From Nectonema munidae (lineage: Eukaryota > Nematomorpha > Nectonematoida > Nectonematidae), in assembly GCA_030549495.1 (NCBI GenBank), contig JAUIRK010000934.1, positions 496,001 to 560,000 on the forward strand: 64,000 nucleotides of DNA, written 5' to 3'. Shown one piece after another: positions 58,300 through 64,000 of the stretch. The notes below the pieces were generated by a model. That model had not been told where the DNA came from, did not search any database, and worked only from the letters and a program-made list of their open reading frames with translations. A program made the translations under genes and the position numbers. Numbering within the stretch: the first letter of the stretch is position 1; each line of letters begins with the position of its first letter.

Positions 58300-59262
58300 G
58301 TTAAGACTTTGCAATGAATAACGAACTGCCTACCAATTACATCTAGAGATTTTAGCTTATTTAGAATCTGAAAACTACAACCAGAAATTGCTAAAACACA
58401 GGTCACTACACACTCCAAGTGGATGTTCTGGCTTAAAAAAAATTGCAGTAAAAAATTGTCCACCTTGTCAAATATTTCTTTGCAGGGGTTCTTCTGCTGA
58501 GAGTTTTGTAAAACAAAAAAATGTCTACCAGGTATCCATTTATGTCTTCAACATCCGTCGTTTCATCAAGCTTAATTGCAAAAAAGTTGAAAATTGAATT
58601 CCGAATCAATAAAACCACCTCTGATATGTCATCAGACATCTCTCCTATTAGCCTTCTAATGGTATTCAGAACTTCTTAGCACATTCAATATAATTTCTTC
58701 GCATCAAGGTAATATCAACTGTTCTCCTATGTTGGCGGACTTTTTGATAACAGATATTTTTTAAACTTTTCAAAGCATACTTAATATTTTGCAAAAGCAT
58801 TCCTATGTTATTAAACCTGGATTTGTGCAATCTTTCAGCTTGACGTTTAAAATAGTCAATAGTTTTGTTTACTGAACTCCAATGCTTTACTTCCAGTGCA
58901 TGCTTCAATTGACGGGTTTTGAAAAGTCGATGCTAACACTTCAAAACCCAAAAGACATTTACGTTCTTCTTCCCCACCAGACCTTAATGCAGTAAAACCA
59001 AATTTCAAGTGTGAGTCGTCATATTTCATTTTTTAAGCCATAAGAAAAATGCGCATAAAATCAGGCCTGAAAAGCAATAAAAAATAGTTTAACTCAATTC
59101 AAATACTAAATTATTTATTCTCTTAAATTTGACTTATTGGCAAAAATGGCAAATGTGACCCATATGTTTCGCAAAACGATCCACCAGTGCCCTCTTCTTC
59201 GTCCCCATGGAACTTCTTCGCGATCGCCTATGGCATCGCATATGCCAGTTTGATAATCACTG
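58300..59262 (-). mobile_element. 5' half of a ZBED/SCAND3-type hAT element
   Basis: The terminus, read on the minus strand from 59262, is CAGTGATTATCAAACTGGCA. After about 230 bp, coding pieces follow: KYDDSHLKFGFTALRSG, LEVKHWSSVNKTIDYFKRQ (BED-finger end and downstream helix, 58908-58666) and LLIRNSIFNFFAIKLDETTD (catalytic Asp block, about 58610-58550). FYKTLSRRTPAK, after a frame change, leads to IFDKVDNFL. This order is that of ZBED5/SCAND3-like hAT transposases. The second half with the RNase H end and dimerisation domain is missing. Stops and frame changes show it is dead. Confidence 0.7.
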
Positions 59263-59269
59263 AGTTAAA

Positions 59270-62200
59270 AGGTAGGGCTTCAATCAAAATTACAAACAAG
59301 GTAATTTGACTTAATAAAGTAGTTCAGTTGTGGTGGGATTGAGAGCTTACAGTGCAAGTATGATGTCGGGTAATAATGGTGGTGTGTTCATTGGACAAAT
59401 TTCTTTTATAATAACTTTTGAAAATTATAGAAAAAGCAAAGCAACCGCATAAATAACTTGAGAACTAAAAAAGCCCTCCTCCCTTAGCAACCTGAGGCCT
59501 GATCCAGAAAATGGTATGCTTATATATAAAAAAAGGTGTAATTCTCTTTAGCCTTTCATTGCTTCCTTATAAAAATTGTTTGATGATAATAAAATGGATT
59601 TTATTTAAAAACATTTAGATCAAATTACAGAGATCTAAAAACGAAGGCAATATACCTCTTATCGAGCACCGAATATATAAAATTTATCCCAACATAATCA
59701 ATACAAATAGATGGGATTTCAGGTACATTCCACAAAAAAACAATTAAACGTATTCATTATTAAGATTGATTAAGTATATTCAATAAATTGCACTGAACCA
59801 ACACCTTTTTTCATTTATTTCTTCCAATCTTTCCCATATTAACCTTTATCATGCCAATGTTGCCATTTGGGAACACATTTTAGCTGATTGATATGCGACA
59901 CATTTATTGTAGGCTTTTATGATTTGAAAAACTTGGCAAAGTTTAGACTTAAAAAAAACGTTTTTTTTTCAAATAATATTGACTTTTATTTTCATAAATG
60001 AGGGGTGATTTTTGCTTTTTTTATACTTTTTTTGGTGTCATTAAATTTTTTCAATTTTATTTTTAAAAAATTGAAAAAATATATTTATTAAACTAAAAGC
60101 ATTCAATAAACATACGAAATGTTAAAAAGAAAAAAAATCAAAAAAAAATTTCAAAATAGATGTTTCCATATCGAAAAGTCTTCATATTTTGATAGGAGTC
60201 TTAGAAGAAAAAATTTTTTAGCTTTTTTTTATTATAGCTTAAAAATAAAATATTGTTTTGCAAAATAAATCTCATTTTATTATTAGTAACATAAAAAAGG
60301 TTAATTGAGCGTGCAAAAATAATAGCAATTTTACCTCTCGGTGTGTGTGTCTTCCTCGTTTCACCCTAAACAAACTTGAAAAGGCTATGGCTTATTTTGT
60401 AAATCTGAGATGATTAAAAAAAATCAAAATTGATTCCTCTAAAATTTTTAATATGCATTTTTATTGTAAATTGAACTGATGATGATTATTATCAATTTTA
60501 TTCAATGTGGTTTAACTTTTGTAAGCGCTCAAGCTTTTTCAAATATGAATGCTTGCCGCCCTAACTTCAAAAATCTCAGCTTCAAGCGATGTGTGTGTGT
60601 GTGTGTGTGTTACGACGACGCGCGAATGAAATGCTTTTAAACAAAATATTTTTGATACGTTTGGATGAAAAGCAAGACAAAACAGCATGTTGAATCTAAT
60701 TAAAATTTTCACTTTACGTTTTCGACACCACCACCACCACCTTTATAAAATGGAAATTACTTTCTATACCCATAGTATGCACACACACACAGAGAGATAA
60801 AAAGATACAAGAGAAGGTGTAGAAATGAACTATCATAGGCAAAGAAGCCAAGACTGACTATCAAAGATATGACGTGTTGAAGTTTCTTATTGCTAATGCT
60901 AAGATGGAATATTGTGACTCCTTAGCTAGCTATCTTGTGTTATGGTAGCCATTTTTTTTTAGTTATAACAGCAAACACTGAAAAATATCATCTTTCTTAT
61001 GTAGGCGTCTAGATTTCGTTTTGATACTAGACTGGTCGTGGTCCCTCTTATTAAATGTTAGTGTTTTTCAGCTTTTTTTTGGAGATTTTTTGTCAATAAT
61101 ACACTACAAAGATCATACTAGTTAAGTGAGTGAGCAAACAAACACACAGACGTTTACCATCTTCCAGTCCGTTCCGAAACTCTAAGCACAGGGGGAAAGC
61201 TCTGATTTCAAGGATGAAAGTTTAGTTGTTTCTGATATATTTAAGCTGATGAATTCACATATCTGAAGGGTGGAGAGGATGCACTTCTGTTTTCTGGTAA
61301 CTCGATTTTATTTTGCTTTAAATGTAAGAACTAAGTGATATGCCCTACAAAAATTTTTCAAAAGGCATACACGTGTTTTTACAAATTAAGAATGCAATTT
61401 TATAACAAATAGTTCCTTTGACACTTTAATTAAATTCAACATAATTTGTCTTTCTCTAACTTATCCTTCTATTTGTGTGATCAGACAAAAGCAAGTTTCC
61501 CATAAAAAAATATATTAGGCTTACAAAGTAATATCAATCTGAAAGATTTTTAAATTGATCCTTATACTTTTTATGACTAAAAGTTAACGTAGACGTTGGG
61601 AAAAAAATTCCAATGATTTATTTGATGAAACAGGCATTTTTGATTGTGTCAAATATTAATTTTGATTAAAGCTAATTTTTATAAATATCGATCCAAACAA
61701 TTTTAATTGAGAAAAATACTATGAAGGCTTTCTTTATGCTACCCACTTCTTATAGATGATGTAGCATAGAGATGCAGAAACCATTTTCTTAGATTAATAC
61801 AGCTTTAACGATAAAAGAAGAAATAAAATTACATTTTACTTTTGGCACAATCAAATTAAAAATTTTATAAATCCCGGGACGCAAATGTTACTCCCAGAAC
61901 AAAAAATTGTTATTGATTTGTATTGGATCCCACTAGTTTATTTGGGCGTTTATCAGAGACATCTTAGATAAAGATGTTCATTATAAAAAAGTAAAGATAA
62001 GCTCTCCTAGGGTGCCAATTTTTTTTAATTTTTGTAAATTATCAATTCTTACCCCTCATTTTTTTTTCATTTAGTATAATAAATAGAATTAAAAAAAATT
62101 GGCCTGGAAAATTAATGTTGAGAGGTTGCGCATAGCTTCGGAATATTTAACATGTAAAAATACTGTAAAAATAAACAAAAAATTATGTATATTCAATAAA

Positions 62201-62280
62201 ACTAAGTTTAGTTCTCTATAAAACAATTTTATTTTATAAGAAATAAGTTGAACTTGAAAATATTAATTAAAACACAAAAT
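59270..62280. other. gene-free AT-rich stretch with microsatellites
   Basis: (GT)n lies near 60591-60610, (CCA)n near 60727-60742 and (CA)n near 60779-60791. No coding tract, RNA gene or transposon terminus was recognised. Confidence 0.45.
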
Positions 62281-62285
62281 ATTTG

Positions 62286-63972
62286 TTAAATATCATTAGT
62301 AAAGTAAGATTCTTTGTTAACACAAGGAAAGTTCTTCCTATGATTTTCTACAACTTGAATTAAATACTGTTTTTGATCTTCTTGATCAGTCAAAATGCTG
62401 TTAAAATTCTTAATAAGAGCTATTCCACGTTCTGCAGCATCATTAACAACTTTAAGATTGCACACAACTTGTTTTGCAATATTATAATTCTTGTCGCTTT
62501 CCCGTCTGGGTCTTTTTTCAAAAAATTTGATGATAAAATATCAAAAAATTTCATTGTGTTTTCTGTGATAAAGTTTGACAGTGTACTTTTTTCAATATCT
62601 TTTTCTTTCAAAATTGGATTACCGAAATGGTTTAAAGGATGATAAAGATTTCGTGGTTTTTGGATTGATTGGACTATGTTAAGTTTTTCTTGTTTGTTTA
62701 TTCTTGAATCGAATAAAGCCAAGGGAACAAGAACTTCGTTTAAATACCAAAGATGCCTACCAAAAACCTTTAAAGCTGTTGTTGCTACTTTGTTACTTAC
62801 TTTTTTATATTTTATGAAACTTTGAAGTAGTTGAAGATCATTTAATGGTGCAAAGCTAGAACAAGAGCTCATGAACCATTTTTTTAAATATATTTTGACT
62901 ATGAATATATTGAATTTCTTTAAGGCCTCACTATGATTTAAGTTTATGTTTAGTTGTGATTTAAACAAATATATCTTCAAGCAATATATTAACTTTGACA
63001 TCCATCTTGCCCTGTGATGAGCACCAGGGGCATAGATTTTAACATCTGTTCTTTGTTCTCCAAGAAATATTAAACTAAGATTGAGAAGTTCTTTATAGTC
63101 ATCTCTTGGTTGAAATCTGGACAACTGTTCTTTGATGAAGTCGATCAGATTTTCATATTCATCAGAATCAAAAACTTCCCACTTTTCTTCAGTTGGTAAG
63201 CACTCTAAGGATGACTTATCAATCTTTTTCCAAGACTCACGAAACTCTTCGAAGAGCTTGATGTTTGGACTAGATGATTTTTCTTCTAGTAAAGCGTCAA
63301 AAACATGTTTAACAATCAGTTCATGTACATGATGTCTGCAAGCTAGAGGTAACAATTTCCTTCCGATTTTTTTCTGCAAAATCATACAAGCTCCCAGGTT
63401 TTTACCCGTGTTGCTGCTTGTAGTGTCGAATGACATGCTTGTAACTTTATCAAGCAAATTCCATTTCAGTAAAATTTCTAAAACAGCTTTAGCTTGAGAA
63501 AAACCACTACTGTTTTCAATTAAAGGAACACCAAGAAGCTTTGTAATGCCTATGCCAGAAACGATAACAGCAATGCGGTCCACTTTTTCCTTCAAGGTCA
63601 AAGATGGTAACAACTTACCATCCCAATGAACTGTAAGAGGTACTCTCGGATTGAAAATTTCCATGATTGTCTTACTTGAACTTTCTCGATTTGATCTTCT
63701 AGCTTGCTTCAAAGACTCTCTATTGAGAGTGTATTGGTTGGGTTCATGATTAAAAGCCCTTAGAGTAGCGAAAAGTATGTGCAAGCCGATGATAGTTCGG
63801 ATGTCATTATGTTCCTGGTTTTTACTACTCTGTTTTGACTTTTGGATAGTTTTACTGTAGTAGTATCATCATTTTCATTTTCCTCAACAGTGAAATCCGA
63901 ATTTGTTTCATTTTGCAAAACACGTTCTGTTTCTTTTCTTCTTTTCACTTCTTTTTCTTTCCTTTTTCTTCA
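62286..63972 (-). pseudogene. hAT-like transposase-type gene, long near-intact ORF, broken at both ends
   Basis: The central frame (63784-62420) is 454 codons. It carries PLTVHWDGKLLPSL (Asp 55), SGIGITKLLGVP, VTSMSFDTTSSNTGKNLGAC (Asp 120), PLACRHHVHELIVKHVF (C149/H152-type block) and APGAHHRARWMSKLIYCLK. Multi-copy invertebrate proteins share this HWDGK...FDTTxxNTGxxxGA...CRHHxxE order, which I read as an RNase H-like hAT-type transposase. The N-terminal part (NIMTSELSSA) is in another frame joining near 63780. The C-terminus (AAERGIALIKNFN, QYLIQVVENHRKNFP, ending NDI) is in a third frame from about 62440 to the stop at 62286. The 5' end may extend past 64000. A domesticated gene is possible but the frame breaks argue against it. 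Confidence 0.6.
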
Positions 63973-64000
63973 TCTTCTACTCTTTTCTTTCCTTTTTTTC

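Noticed and set aside
1-64000. CRISPR arrays, rRNA genes, LTR retroelements, Polinton-like elements
   Set aside because: Looked for; no direct-repeat/spacer arrays, rRNA segments, LTR pairs or capsid/envelope-type coding were recognised.

Overview
The window reads as a gene-poor, very AT-rich animal genome, most likely an arthropod. The evidence is a cluster of chitin-binding peritrophin-A (CBM14) exons with short GT-AG introns and 'animal' transposons (piggyBac, Tigger/pogo, DUF4817-type mariner, ZBED and CGGBP1-like hAT, MULE, LINEs, tRNA-derived SINEs). A parasitic copepod is one plausible source, but nothing here proves a species. No LTR retroelement, retrovirus or Polinton was recognised.

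Layout: 1-10.8 kb is mostly featureless AT-rich DNA with repeat fragments, a MULE-type transposase remnant (about 7.5-8.4 kb) and one arm of a long inverted repeat (3.59-3.93 kb, partner at 10.47-10.80 kb). 10,830-12,832 is an end-to-end piggyBac element flanked by TTAA. 14.1-19.9 kb holds the only convincing host genes, two secreted-protein genes in tandem on the minus strand: a cysteine-free Val-Pro-rich protein (18,845-19,831) and, 29 bp downstream, a seven-exon gene (18,815 to 14,121) for a secreted protein with four CBM14 domains. Both probably act in a chitinous extracellular matrix such as cuticle or peritrophic matrix. The tight spacing, with a poly(A) signal just ahead of the second ATG, is the most unusual host-gene arrangement in the window.

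19.9-32.5 kb is almost gene-free, with SINE tails, a GT-rich satellite and a 648-bp hAT-like MITE inserted into it with an 8-bp target duplication. 32.5-33.3 kb has unrecognised coding-like tracts. 34-40.8 kb is a graveyard of transposases (Tc1/IS630-type, OTU-domain remnant, internally deleted mariner, LINE 3' end, MULE, CGGBP1-like hAT). 41.3-47.9 kb holds two Tigger copies (one internally deleted), a 28-bp minisatellite, a repeat-rich MITE and a LINE interrupted by a 278-bp hAT MITE. 47.9-51.2 kb is a near full-length LINE on the minus strand. 51.7-59.3 kb carries tRNA-derived SINEs, an RTE-like LINE and a ZBED-type hAT. 62.3-64 kb holds a long hAT-like transposase-type ORF running to the window edge.

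The window is best explained as a host island of matrix-protein genes in a sea of DNA transposons and LINE/SINE debris. The transposon genes do not form a shared pathway.
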